DNA of 64,000 nucleotides, taken from positions 83,672 to 147,671 of the forward strand of contig JAIMBT010000006.1 of NCBI GenBank assembly GCA_023511295.1, read 5' to 3'. Made by a program: the position numbers and the translations under genes. Below are positions 8,895 through 17,237 of the stretch, piece by piece. Every line of letters begins with the position of its first letter. Positions within the stretch are counted from its first letter, which is position 1. Under the pieces are notes generated by a model. That model was not told where the DNA came from. It did no database searches and saw only the letters and a program-made list of their open reading frames with translations. This stretch comes from Alicyclobacillus sp. Its GTDB lineage: Bacteria > Bacillota > Bacilli > Alicyclobacillales > Alicyclobacillaceae.

Positions 8895-9920
8895 TTGACA
8901 AACTGGGCCGGGACACTGACATCGATTGCACTCGCTTTTCAAACTTGGGCCGGACTGCCGGTTGCCGACGCGGCACAGAAGTCGTCGGAGCAGCCTGCCG
9001 TTTTCTCATCCGCTGCCGTCACACCGGCTGGTGCACCGGGTCACGGCGAAGCCCGAGCGGGCCGGCCCAACCTGCAGGTCCCCGAGCACCTCTACCTGCC
9101 CCCGAACCCACCGGCTCCCGGGCGGGCCGTCGCGGCGTCCCACCACGCCATCCACCTGCTCGCGCAGCGTACGACCAACTACCGCCACGCCAGCCCGTCG
9201 CAGTGCCGGAACATCGAGCTGGTAGCGAAGCGCCTCAACGGCACCGTGATTCCGCCGGGAGCGGTCTTCTCGTACAACCGTAAACTCGGGCCATACACCG
9301 CGGAAAACGGGTACCACTGGGGGCGCGCGTTCGCCGGCGACCGGATTATTCCCTCCATGGGTGGCGGTGTCTGCCAAGGCGCGAGCACCCTTTATTCGGC
9401 TCTGCTGCGGACGGATTTGCAGGTGGTCGAGCGCCACCCCCACGGCCTGACGGTCCCGTACCTCCCCGCCGGTGAGGACGCGACCGTTTCGTGGTCCTCG
9501 GGGCTCGACTTCCGCTTTCGCAACACCGAGCGCACCCCTGTGGTCATTGGCGCGCAGGCCTATCCACGCGAGAAAGTCCTGACGATTGCCGTGTGGGGGG
9601 CACCGTCGCCGGCGGCGGTGTCGGTCCACCACGCCATCCTGGCGGTGTACCCGTACCGGACCGAGTACCGCGCCCCTTCCCCCGACCATCCGCCAGGGAC
9701 GGTGGTGTTCCCGGGTCAGGCCGGGGCGAAGGTCCGAACCTGGGTAGAAACCCGCACCAGCGCTGGCATACGGCGACGCGACATCGGAACGGACACCTAT
9801 CGGTCCAGCCCACGTGTCGTCGTTCGCACTACAGCTGCGGGCGCAGGCGACGCGAATCGCGGTTCGACAGGCGGGCACGGCGGACCGTCCACGCCCTCAA
9901 AACCAACCAACAAGCGATGA
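8895..9920 (+). CDS. VanW family protein
   Basis: The protein has an N-terminal hydrophobic segment that may be a signal peptide, a Pro/Ala-rich stretch, and a VanW domain (about residues 90-215) with the conserved VFSYNRKLGPYTAENGY, GGGVCQGASTLYSALL and HPHGLTVPYLPAGEDATV blocks. A basic, Gly/Ser-rich tail follows. VanW proteins are extracytoplasmic and of unclear biochemical role; some sit in glycopeptide-resistance or spore/cell-wall loci. The start is TTG at 8895 with GGAAGGAGA upstream. The last 92 bases overlap the 3' end of the convergent ABC permease gene, unusually long for two genuine genes. Confidence 0.85.
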   Translation: MTNWAGTLTSIALAFQTWAGLPVADAAQKSSEQPAVFSSAAVTPAGAPGHGEARAGRPNLQVPEHLYLPPNPPAPGRAVAASHHAIHLLAQRTTNYRHASPSQCRNIELVAKRLNGTVIPPGAVFSYNRKLGPYTAENGYHWGRAFAGDRIIPSMGGGVCQGASTLYSALLRTDLQVVERHPHGLTVPYLPAGEDATVSWSSGLDFRFRNTERTPVVIGAQAYPREKVLTIAVWGAPSPAAVSVHHAILAVYPYRTEYRAPSPDHPPGTVVFPGQAGAKVRTWVETRTSAGIRRRDIGTDTYRSSPRVVVRTTAAGAGDANRGSTGGHGGPSTPSKPTNKR

Positions 9921-10929
9921 AGCCGATGGCGAACCAGAGCAGGAATACCCAGCCGTTCACCATGCGGCTGACGGCGTGCCCGACCAGGTCGCCGACGAGC
10001 AGCGACACGAGCGCCCGCACCACGTACCACAGTTGCGGAAAATAGAAGGTTTCCGTGAGCCGCTCGAGCGGCACCCGGTCGAACAGCCAGGCGGCCAGGC
10101 GCCAGAACCCGAACACCCACGCGAGGAACCAAACACAAAACGCGACCGCCGTGGCGACCCCTGAGAGGCGTGCGTCACTCACAGCACCGGCAAAGTACAG
10201 TCCATCGAGTGGGGATAGCTGGCGCAGCACGGACGCTGCGACCAACACCGTCCGGTCCGGCGCGACGTCCAGCGGCCGTCCCGTGAACGCGGAGCTTGTG
10301 AGAAACGACACCAGGGAAGCCACCATGTTCGGTACGCGAAGCACCAGAAAGGCGCCGACGACGGACGCGACAATCCCCCCGCACGCGCTCCCGACCGCCA
10401 GGCCCGTCACCCAGGCTGCGACGGCCAGGAGGGCGCGGGCCACACAGAGGATGAAAAGCGGGAGCAGCCAGCCCGCGTGTCCCGTGGACACAGCGGCGCT
10501 GGCGAGCACAAGCCAAGCGGCCAGCTCCGCACCCACCATCCACAGCCCGCCCATCACCGCGCGGACGCGCAGCAAATCGCGGCGGCGGACCGGGCCGTTC
10601 AGGGTGTACAGCAGGGCGCCAGATCGGTGCTCTCGCCACATCAGGCTGGCGGCGACGAGGACCGCCACTGCTCCCGCGAAGGTGACCGCGCCACTGCCGT
10701 TGACAATCGCGTTGGGGCTCACCAGTTGGTCCGCCAGAATCGGTCGGGCGACGGCCTCCGGAGCCCGCCCCGCCACCCACCAGCCGAGAACACGCCCACC
10801 TGCCTGCAGGAACACGAGGACCGCCGCCAGGGTGTACGACCACCGGTACAGCCGCCACTCCCGGAACACCAGCGCGTCCGGCAACCCGCCTGTGAGGCGG
10901 GCGGCGTTACGAGAAGAGGACTGCGTCAC
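9829..10929 (-). CDS. ABC transporter permease (YtrC/D-like)
   Basis: The 366-residue hydrophobic protein has about ten predicted membrane segments starting near LYRWSYTLAAVLVFLQ and ending with FLLWFAIGFIACWLVLRAW. It has no recognisable nucleotide-binding motif and pairs with the ATPase encoded just upstream. The GTG at 10929 lies inside the ATPase gene (23-base overlap) with AGGAGGG at 9 bases, so translation is probably coupled. As the last gene of a YtrA-type operon it is likely an exporter or a cell-envelope stress transporter; the substrate is unknown. Confidence 0.82.
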   Translation of the reverse strand: MTQSSSRNAARLTGGLPDALVFREWRLYRWSYTLAAVLVFLQAGGRVLGWWVAGRAPEAVARPILADQLVSPNAIVNGSGAVTFAGAVAVLVAASLMWREHRSGALLYTLNGPVRRRDLLRVRAVMGGLWMVGAELAAWLVLASAAVSTGHAGWLLPLFILCVARALLAVAAWVTGLAVGSACGGIVASVVGAFLVLRVPNMVASLVSFLTSSAFTGRPLDVAPDRTVLVAASVLRQLSPLDGLYFAGAVSDARLSGVATAVAFCVWFLAWVFGFWRLAAWLFDRVPLERLTETFYFPQLWYVVRALVSLLVGDLVGHAVSRMVNGWVFLLWFAIGFIACWLVLRAWTVRRARLSNRDSRRLRPQL

Positions 10930-11818
10930 GGCGGTATCCCTCCTTCTCCATCCAATAGCGAAACAGATCTGCCAAGGCCAGCTCCATGGGTTCCACAACG
11001 GTCGCACCGGCCGCGCGCAGTTGCTCCGCGACCGCTGCTGCGTCCCCCTCAATGGTCAGAAGGTACACCTGGCCCTGACGATTCACCTCGGCGACGGCTG
11101 GGTGGTCCGCGACGGCAGCGGGCAGTCCGTTCGGCAGCACGGCCTGCAGCCGCGTACACCGGGCTCGCAGTTCATCTATCGATCCGCTCAGCAGCACGCG
11201 CCCCTGGTAGAGGGCGGCCAACCCGTCGGCAATGCGCTCGACATCCTCGAGCACGTGCGTGGCCAGCACCACCGTCGTTCCCTCTCCGGCGGCCTCCTGT
11301 ACGAGGAACTGCAGGAACTGGCGTTTGACGATTGGATCAAGCCCGTTCGTCGGTTCATCCAGCACCAGCAATCGCGGGCGCGCCGAGAGTGCGATGGCGA
11401 GCCGGAGCTGCATCTGGGTTCCCGTCGACAGCGTCCGCACCGGCGCGTGCAACGGCAGTTCGACCGCGCGCAGCAAACGGGCGCAACGCTCTCGGTCCCA
11501 GCCCTTGTACAGCCGGCCGGCGTACGCGCACACCTCATGGACCCGAAACGACGGCAGCATCCCGGCATCCGCCGCCACGTAGTGCGCGTCCTGCCGGAAA
11601 TCGGCGGCGTCGCGCGGGAGCGTCTGGCCGAACAACCGCACGGTCCCGCTCGTCGGCGTGAGGATGCCGACGAGCAGCCGCAGGAGCGTACTCTTCCCGG
11701 CCCCGTTGGCCCCGACGACCGCAAACAGCGACCCTTCCGGAACGGCCAAATCGACGTGGTCCACCGCCGGCCGATGTTCAAACACCTTCGTCAGTTGTAC
11801 GGTTTCCACCGCGGTCAT
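10907..11818 (-). CDS. ABC transporter ATP-binding protein (YtrB-like)
   Basis: The 303-residue protein has a full nucleotide-binding domain: Walker A GANGAGKS, the Q-loop region DAHYVAADAGML, a degenerate signature LSTGTQMQLRLAIAL, Walker B LLVLDEP and switch His in VVLATHVLEDVERIA. About 80 extra C-terminal residues follow, as is common for exporter-type ATPases that dimerise with a membrane partner. The ATG at 11818 overlaps the GntR gene by 41 bases, so the three genes (regulator, ATPase, permease) form one transcript. Confidence 0.9.
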   Translation of the reverse strand: MTAVETVQLTKVFEHRPAVDHVDLAVPEGSLFAVVGANGAGKSTLLRLLVGILTPTSGTVRLFGQTLPRDAADFRQDAHYVAADAGMLPSFRVHEVCAYAGRLYKGWDRERCARLLRAVELPLHAPVRTLSTGTQMQLRLAIALSARPRLLVLDEPTNGLDPIVKRQFLQFLVQEAAGEGTTVVLATHVLEDVERIADGLAALYQGRVLLSGSIDELRARCTRLQAVLPNGLPAAVADHPAVAEVNRQGQVYLLTIEGDAAAVAEQLRAAGATVVEPMELALADLFRYWMEKEGYRRDAVLFS

Positions 11819-12218
11819 CGGCCATCTTCCCTCCTGTCTGCGCCCGCCACTCGGCGGCAACGCGTTGAAACATCGCCAGTACATCCACATCCCGCAGGTT
11901 CAAGTGGTGGGCCTCGACGAGCAAGCGCTGCATTGTCTGTTCCAGCGCGGCCATCCGCTCGGCCCGGTTGGGCGCCACTGGCTGCAGCGCCACGAACGTG
12001 CCTCGTCCCCGGACGACTTCAATCACGCGCTCTCGCTCCAGCTCTTGGTACGCCTTCGCAACGGTGTTGTGGTTGATGGTCATCTCGGTGGCCAGTTCGC
12101 GAACCGACGGCAGCCGGTCGCCGGGCGACAGCAAGCCTTTCGCAACCGCCGCTTTCACCCCGTCCACCACCTGCTGGTACACCGGCACGGACGAGCGCGG
12201 ATCTACCTGTAGCCACAC
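11778..12218 (-). CDS. GntR-family transcriptional regulator, YtrA subfamily
   Basis: The 146-residue repressor has an N-terminal GntR winged helix (SVPVYQQVVDGVKAAVAKG, RLPSVRELATEMTINHNTVAKAYQELERE, GRGTFV) and a short helical C-terminal part typical of the YtrA type, which lacks a large effector domain. The GTG at 12218 has GGAGGAGG upstream. It is first in an operon with an ABC ATPase and permease, the arrangement seen in cell-wall-antibiotic-responsive ytr operons. A perfect 7-bp inverted repeat at 12348-12370 is its probable operator. Confidence 0.92.
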   Translation of the reverse strand: MWLQVDPRSSVPVYQQVVDGVKAAVAKGLLSPGDRLPSVRELATEMTINHNTVAKAYQELERERVIEVVRGRGTFVALQPVAPNRAERMAALEQTMQRLLVEAHHLNLRDVDVLAMFQRVAAEWRAQTGGKMADDRGGNRTTDEGV

Positions 12219-12347
12219 GATGGCCCCACCTCCTCCCCCCGAGTCGCGGCGGCCGTTTCGGCGAGACCCTCCTGGGCCCTGGCGGCACCGCGCATGCGTT
12301 GACTGTCGCGCTGTTGGGGCCTCGCATATCGCCCACAACCATCCAGT

Positions 12348-12413
12348 GTGTACTGTTACATGTAGTACACTTGGGGATGAAAAGAGTATAGCGGGCGCTC
12401 CGCCGGCCGTCAA
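12348..12413 (-). promoter_or_regulatory. Promoter and operator of the YtrA/ABC operon
   Basis: Reading leftward, TTGACG (12413-12408) and TATACT (12390-12385) are separated by exactly 17 bases. Fifteen bases downstream of the -10 lies the inverted repeat GTGTACT-N9-AGTACAC (12348-12370), well placed for repression by the GntR protein encoded 130 bases further on. The -35 hexamer forms the loop of a perfect 8-bp GC hairpin (12400-12421) and contains the stop codon of the preceding membrane-protein gene. Confidence 0.8.
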
Positions 12414-12784
12414 GCCGGCGGTTGTCGGACCATCGACTGCACGGCCGCTCCGAACCACGCCGCTGCCAGGCTGAGCAAGCCCCCAAACACGCCGGTGACG
12501 ACGAGCACCAGCCAACCCGACGCCGTTCCGAAACCCATCACGCCGGCGATGACCCCCGCAGCCCGGCCGATGGGCAGGTGGTGCGCCTGCCAGGCGAGCG
12601 GCAGCAGCCAGCCGAGGAAGCCGGCCAACCCGCCGGCGAGTGCGGCGCGGCCTGCGCGCTGCAGCAGCCAGCCGAGGAGGCCTCCCGCGAGGGCCGTCAC
12701 CCACCACAACCCGCTGCGGTCGCCGAGCCAATCCGCTGCGACGGCGCACGTGATGCCGAGCAACCATCCCCACACACTTCGCAC
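12410..12784 (-). CDS. Small Gly/Leu-rich membrane protein of unknown function
   Basis: The 124-residue product has four likely membrane segments with many Gly and small residues (ALAGGLLGWLLQRAGRAALAGGLAGFLGWLLPLAW; AAGVIAGVMGFGTASGWLVLVVTGVFGGLLSLAAAWF). I do not recognise a family. The GTG at 12784 follows GGGGGGAGAGG; a longer version from the ATG at 12847 lacks a ribosome site. It follows the penicillin acylase gene by 114 bases on the same strand, and its stop overlaps the -35 box of the next operon. Confidence 0.6.
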   Translation of the reverse strand: MRSVWGWLLGITCAVAADWLGDRSGLWWVTALAGGLLGWLLQRAGRAALAGGLAGFLGWLLPLAWQAHHLPIGRAAGVIAGVMGFGTASGWLVLVVTGVFGGLLSLAAAWFGAAVQSMVRQPPA

Positions 12785-12898
12785 GCCCTCTCCCCCCATT
12801 TCAATCCCGATGACAAGCCGTCCATCCGGCCGCACCCGTTCCCGCATCGTACGACCCGTTCGGGCCCCGGTCCGCTTCCTGCGCTTCCAGCCGCGGTC

Positions 12899-15400
12899 TC
12901 AGCGGAGCGTCCACGTTGCACTCGCGGAGGCCGCCGCGGCCGTTCCGCTCAAGAGCGGCACGTAATCGCCATTCCACCAGGTCGCAATGAAATTCTCATA
13001 CTGCGGCGACAGCGGATTCTCGCTCTGCCCGCCCGGGTACACGCCAAACGCGTCGCCCGTCCCCCAGTCGACGATGAATCGCCAACTCGGTCCTGCCTTC
13101 GACAGGTAGCCGTCGCTCGAGTCCGCCGCGTCCACCGTCCAGTTGTCGCCGCTGCTCGGCCGCGGACCGTAGCCGAGGGACGAGATCTGCGATACCGCGT
13201 CGAACCTGCGGCTGTGCAGGCGGCCCCACTGCCAACCGTCCACCGCGTTGCCGAGCTGCGCCTGCAGCTGCCGAACGGCCTCCGAGAAGGCCTGCACCAT
13301 CACCTGTGGCGCGGTCCGCGGCGCGTGACCAGGCGGGGTGAAGGCTGCGTTCGTCGGGTCGTGGAGGGTCCACGCCTCCAGGTCTTCATCGAGTGGCGCC
13401 TGGTTCGGCCCGATGGCGAGGTCCGGGTCCGTCGTCACCGGCACCTTCGCGGCACTCCACCACGGGCCGAACGTGTCCTGCAGGTACCGGCTCCAAAACG
13501 TCCACCAGATGGAGGCGGCTGGCGAGTCGACCTCCATGTTGTCGTCCCACTGCGCCAAAGCCGTTTTCGCAGCCTGCTCCGCCTCCGTCAGGTTCGCGGT
13601 ATCCAGTGCCTGCAGCAGTTTCGGAACGATCTCGGTCGCCAAGTAGTCCGTCGTGTCGTTCTGCAGCCGCTCCATGTCCTGCACGGTCAGCTTGTTGCCG
13701 GAGGCCAGCGTGCGCTCAATCTCGTCCGCCCGGTAGCCGTTGTCGAATAAGTCGAGCGTCGTTCCGATGTAGTACGGATACGTCGGCCCCACTTCACGCT
13801 GGTTCGCCGAGAACACGATGTGACTCGGTGGGTCGTACACCTGTGGCACGTCCTCGTACGGGATGGTGCCAACCACATCCGACTGGCCGGTTCCAGGCAA
13901 CGGCAGCCACGGGTCGCCGTGTTTCACAATCGGGTAGTAGCCTGCCGAGATGAGTCCGATGTTCCCTTGGTCGTCTGCGTACACGAAGTTCTGGGACGGC
14001 GCGTGCCAGTTGGCCAAGGCTGCTCGGAATTGCGAGAAGTTCGATGCCTTCAGAATTTGCAGGATGACATCCAAATCCGGGCTCGGTTCAGCGCCCATCC
14101 AATCGACGGCCACCGTCTGCCCCTTGTCCGTCAGGATGGGTCCGTGGACCGTCAACTTCACAGTGAGCGGGACGGCCGGTGCACCCTTCACCGGAATGCG
14201 GTAGGTGACGGTGCGCATCGGGCGCCATGCCCCATTCCACTGGTATTCGTTCGGGTGAGCGGCGTCGGTCTTCTCCACGTAGAACAACGTCGCCTGGTTC
14301 TGCACGTTGGTGAGGCTCCAGCTGATGTGCTGGTTTCGGCCAATCAAGACCCCCGGCAGTCCGGGGATGCTGACGCCGCTGAAGTGGTACCCCGGGGCAT
14401 CCCCGCTCAGCTCATACCAAATCGCGGGAAGGGTCTGGGTCAGGTGCGGGTCCCCGGCCATCAGCGGCTTGCCGCTCGCCGTCTTGGTCCCGTCGACCGC
14501 CCAGTTGTTGCTGTTCGACCCCTGGTGCACCGCCGTGTCCGGGAGGTTCCGCAGCCGCTGCTCAATCGCGCTCGCCGCCGCGGCCTCCGCGGCCGATACC
14601 GACGGATCGACAGGCGAGAGCAGCGGCACCACGCCGTCGTCTCGGTACGGACCGAGATCATACGGGTGTTGCGTGTCGACCGGCAGAACTGGGAAGAAGT
14701 TCATCGTCTGCTGATACCCCAACGACTGCACGAGCAGCGCGTAGTCGAGAGGCGCGGTCGTGAAGTCGAGCGACTGTGTCATGATGCCCTGAATGACCAA
14801 ACTGTCGACGGGTGTCCAAGGTTTCGGCTGGTAGCCGAGCATCTTGAACAACATCGGCAGGTCGCCAGTCCGCTCGTCCTCGGCGATGCAGTCGTTGACC
14901 CCGCGCGCGTACGCCGTCAGCGCCAACCGCGCCGGGTCGTCCTTCGCCATGGCGTTCCACTCCTGCTGTGCCGTGCGCAGCAGGCCCAATTGCAACTCGA
15001 ACTCGTCGCTCGACAGCGCCTCCTTGCCGACAAGCTGCGACAGCAACCCCTCACCCTGGCGGCGCATCAGGTCCATCTGGTTGAGTCGATTGCGGGCGTG
15101 CAGGTACCCCATCGCCAGGAACAGGTCGGCATCGTCTTTGGCGACGATGTGGGCAATCCCGTTTGCTTCAAAGACAATCTGGACCGGCTGTTCCAGCCCC
15201 TCGACGTGCAGCGTCTCCGTGTGCGGCGGCGATGCGTCTGCCGCAACCCGCCAAACGCCGGTTCCGGGATTGAACGCAGGCCCAAGCGGCGGCAACGGGC
15301 CCACCCCCCGTCCGCCGGCGTACAGCAATCCAGCCAAGACCACGGCCGCCGTGGCGACCTGCGCCATCCGCCAACCCGTTCCCTTCCGTCTCGCCATCAC
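12899..15400 (-). CDS. Penicillin acylase family Ntn-hydrolase
   Basis: The 833-residue precursor has an N-terminal membrane/signal segment (about residues 12-30), an alpha region, a spacer and a beta region that begins at the processing site QGSNSNNWAV, where the Ser at residue 297 would be the autocatalytically exposed nucleophile (SNNW matching SNxW of the family). Conserved GDPHL, ISWSLTN and the DWGTGDAFGVYPGGQSENPLSP segment support a complete enzyme. Members cleave amides such as penicillins, acyl-homoserine lactones or cyclic lipopeptides outside the cytoplasm. The GTG at 15400 has GGAGG at 5 bases and starts 19 bases after the peroxidase stop. The substrate is unknown. Confidence 0.92.
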   Translation of the reverse strand: MMARRKGTGWRMAQVATAAVVLAGLLYAGGRGVGPLPPLGPAFNPGTGVWRVAADASPPHTETLHVEGLEQPVQIVFEANGIAHIVAKDDADLFLAMGYLHARNRLNQMDLMRRQGEGLLSQLVGKEALSSDEFELQLGLLRTAQQEWNAMAKDDPARLALTAYARGVNDCIAEDERTGDLPMLFKMLGYQPKPWTPVDSLVIQGIMTQSLDFTTAPLDYALLVQSLGYQQTMNFFPVLPVDTQHPYDLGPYRDDGVVPLLSPVDPSVSAAEAAAASAIEQRLRNLPDTAVHQGSNSNNWAVDGTKTASGKPLMAGDPHLTQTLPAIWYELSGDAPGYHFSGVSIPGLPGVLIGRNQHISWSLTNVQNQATLFYVEKTDAAHPNEYQWNGAWRPMRTVTYRIPVKGAPAVPLTVKLTVHGPILTDKGQTVAVDWMGAEPSPDLDVILQILKASNFSQFRAALANWHAPSQNFVYADDQGNIGLISAGYYPIVKHGDPWLPLPGTGQSDVVGTIPYEDVPQVYDPPSHIVFSANQREVGPTYPYYIGTTLDLFDNGYRADEIERTLASGNKLTVQDMERLQNDTTDYLATEIVPKLLQALDTANLTEAEQAAKTALAQWDDNMEVDSPAASIWWTFWSRYLQDTFGPWWSAAKVPVTTDPDLAIGPNQAPLDEDLEAWTLHDPTNAAFTPPGHAPRTAPQVMVQAFSEAVRQLQAQLGNAVDGWQWGRLHSRRFDAVSQISSLGYGPRPSSGDNWTVDAADSSDGYLSKAGPSWRFIVDWGTGDAFGVYPGGQSENPLSPQYENFIATWWNGDYVPLLSGTAAAASASATWTLR

Positions 15401-15419
15401 CCAGGCCTCCGCCCGCCGG

Positions 15420-15902
15420 TCAGCGCTTCAACGCGGCGACGATGTCCGGTTCGCAGTCTTCAGGTGTCGTGTTGGGGGCGAACCGCTTGACGACCCGGCC
15501 TTCGCGGTCAACGAGGAACTTCGTAAAGTTCCACTTGATGGCCTCGGTGCCGAGCACCCCTGGCTCCTGTTCCTTCAGGTACTTGTACAGCGGATGGGCG
15601 CCGTCGCCATTGACGTCGATCTTTGCAAACACAGGAAACGTGACATGGTACTTCGAGTGGCAGAAGGTCTGAATTTCGTCGTTGCTGCCCGGTTCCTGCC
15701 CGCCGAACTGGTTGCACGGAAAGCCGAGTACCGCGAACCCTTCGTCCCGGTGTTTCTCGTACAGGGCTTGCAGACCGGCGTATTGCGGTGTGAAACCACA
15801 GCGGCTGGCGGTGTTGACGATGAGCAACACCTTGCCTGTGTACGCTGAAAGCGATTGCGTGCGGCCGTCGGCCGTCTCGACCGAAAAATCGTAAACCGAC
15901 AT
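15420..15902 (-). CDS. Glutathione peroxidase family protein (thiol peroxidase)
   Basis: The 160-residue protein has the family blocks NTASRCGFTPQY with the peroxidatic Cys, LGFPCNQFGGQEPGS, and KWNFTKFLVDREG, giving the Cys/Gln/Trp/Asn catalytic set. Firmicute homologues (BsaA type) are usually thioredoxin-dependent. The second Cys in GFPCNQF is the likely resolving residue. It is first in a short leftward run with the penicillin acylase gene, a pairing with no obvious functional reason. Confidence 0.95.
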   Translation of the reverse strand: MSVYDFSVETADGRTQSLSAYTGKVLLIVNTASRCGFTPQYAGLQALYEKHRDEGFAVLGFPCNQFGGQEPGSNDEIQTFCHSKYHVTFPVFAKIDVNGDGAHPLYKYLKEQEPGVLGTEAIKWNFTKFLVDREGRVVKRFAPNTTPEDCEPDIVAALKR

Positions 15903-16156
15903 GGTACCGGTCAGCGCTCGGTGCCAGTCTCCCCGGCGCGGGCTGACCGTCCCCCCCTTTCGACGGTTGTGTCGCGGCTGCAGAGCGCCGCGGATTGTCC
16001 CGGCTCCACTGTATCATATCCGGAACATTCTGCCACCCCTCTCCGGCCGGTGTCGGGGGCAAACGTGGTACAATCCATACAGGAACTGGAACACAGTGGA
16101 TGCGCACGGACGGGTGGCCCCGTCCGAAGGCGGTCTGCAACCGGGAGGTATCCACG

Positions 16157-17203
16157 TTGACTGACACCTCGCAGACACAACCGTTCACGAATCAATCCAT
16201 TCTGCTTGCGAAGCGCCCCACCGGATTGCCGGATGCGTCGACGTTCCGCTTTGAAACGTCCGCCGTGCCGAGCGTTCAAGACGGGGAATTCTTGGTCCGT
16301 ACCCTCTGGCTGTCGGTAGATCCGTACATGCGCGGTCGAATGAACGACGTAAAGTCGTACGTTCCACCGTTTCCGGTGAACGAAGTCATCCGCGGCGGCG
16401 GGATTGGCCAGGTCGTGGCGTCCCGACACCCTGACTTCGAAGCAGGGGATCTCGTCACGGGCGAACTGCCGTGGCAACGGTACGTCACGTCGCGCGGCCG
16501 CGGCCTCCGCAAGCTCAATCCGTCCCTCCAACCCATCACCGCCGCGCTCGGCGTGGTTGGAATGACAGGCCTCACGGCGTACTTCGGTCTGTTTGAGGTC
16601 GGCCGCCCACGTCCTGGCGAGACCGTCGTCGTATCAGGCGCTGCCGGCGCGGTCGGGTCGGTCGTCGGCCAACTCGCCAAACTGGCTGGCTGTCGGGTCG
16701 TCGGCATCGCAGGGTCGGACGAGAAGATTGAGTACTTGACGAAAGAACTGGGGTTTGACGCCGCCATCAACTACAAGGGCACAGACCTGCGCGAAGCTGT
16801 GCGAGCGGCTTGCCCGAACGGCGTCGACGTGTACTTCGACAATGTGGGGGGCGACATCACGGACGCGGTGGTGTTCCGCATGAACGACTTCGGGCGGATT
16901 GCGCTCTGCGGCCAGATCTCCGCGTACAACCTGGCGCGGCCGGACGTGGGCCCGCGGCTGCTGCCCCTGTTCGTGATGCGGCGCCTGTCCGCGCAGGGGT
17001 TCATCGTCAGCGACTTTTCCAGCCGCTTCTCGGAAGGGTTGCAGCGCTTGGCGCGGTGGCACCAAGCGGGGCAATTGAAGAGCCGGGAGACCGTCATCGA
17101 AGGCTTCGAACGGTTGCCGGACGCATTCCTCGGATTGTTCCGCGGAGACAACGTCGGCAAGCTGTTGGTGAAAGTAGCCGACCCGGTTCATCCAGCGGGA
17201 TAA
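16157..17203 (+). CDS. NADP-dependent MDR oxidoreductase (leukotriene B4 dehydrogenase/CurA-like)
   Basis: The 348-residue protein has the medium-chain reductase layout of the zinc-free double-bond reductases: LSVDPYMRGRMND, GGIGQVVASRHPDFEAGDLV, GMTGLTAYFGL, the Rossmann motif SGAAGAVGSVVGQLAKL, and the DNVGGDITDAV block. It probably reduces alpha,beta-unsaturated ketones or aldehydes with NADPH. The TTG at 16157 follows GGGAGGT and gives a normal length. The gene is single and convergent with fdhD, separated by a strong hairpin. Confidence 0.92.
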   Translation: MTDTSQTQPFTNQSILLAKRPTGLPDASTFRFETSAVPSVQDGEFLVRTLWLSVDPYMRGRMNDVKSYVPPFPVNEVIRGGGIGQVVASRHPDFEAGDLVTGELPWQRYVTSRGRGLRKLNPSLQPITAALGVVGMTGLTAYFGLFEVGRPRPGETVVVSGAAGAVGSVVGQLAKLAGCRVVGIAGSDEKIEYLTKELGFDAAINYKGTDLREAVRAACPNGVDVYFDNVGGDITDAVVFRMNDFGRIALCGQISAYNLARPDVGPRLLPLFVMRRLSAQGFIVSDFSSRFSEGLQRLARWHQAGQLKSRETVIEGFERLPDAFLGLFRGDNVGKLLVKVADPVHPAG

Positions 17204-17210
17204 CGTGGGA

Positions 17211-17237
17211 GCGGGGGGAGGCTTCCCATCCCCCCGC
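17211..17237. terminator. Bidirectional hairpin between the MDR reductase gene and fdhD
   Basis: A perfect 9-bp stem (gcgggggga/tccccccgc) fills the 34-base gap between two convergent stops. No T-run is seen on either side. Confidence 0.6.

Noticed and set aside
10055..12076. 673-residue plus-strand open frame
   Set aside because: It is antisense to the ABC operon and has the Arg/Thr/Pro composition of a shadow frame.
13820..15490. 556-residue plus-strand open frame
   Set aside because: It is antisense to the penicillin acylase gene, is Arg/Val-rich without recognisable motifs, and reflects GC-rich third positions.
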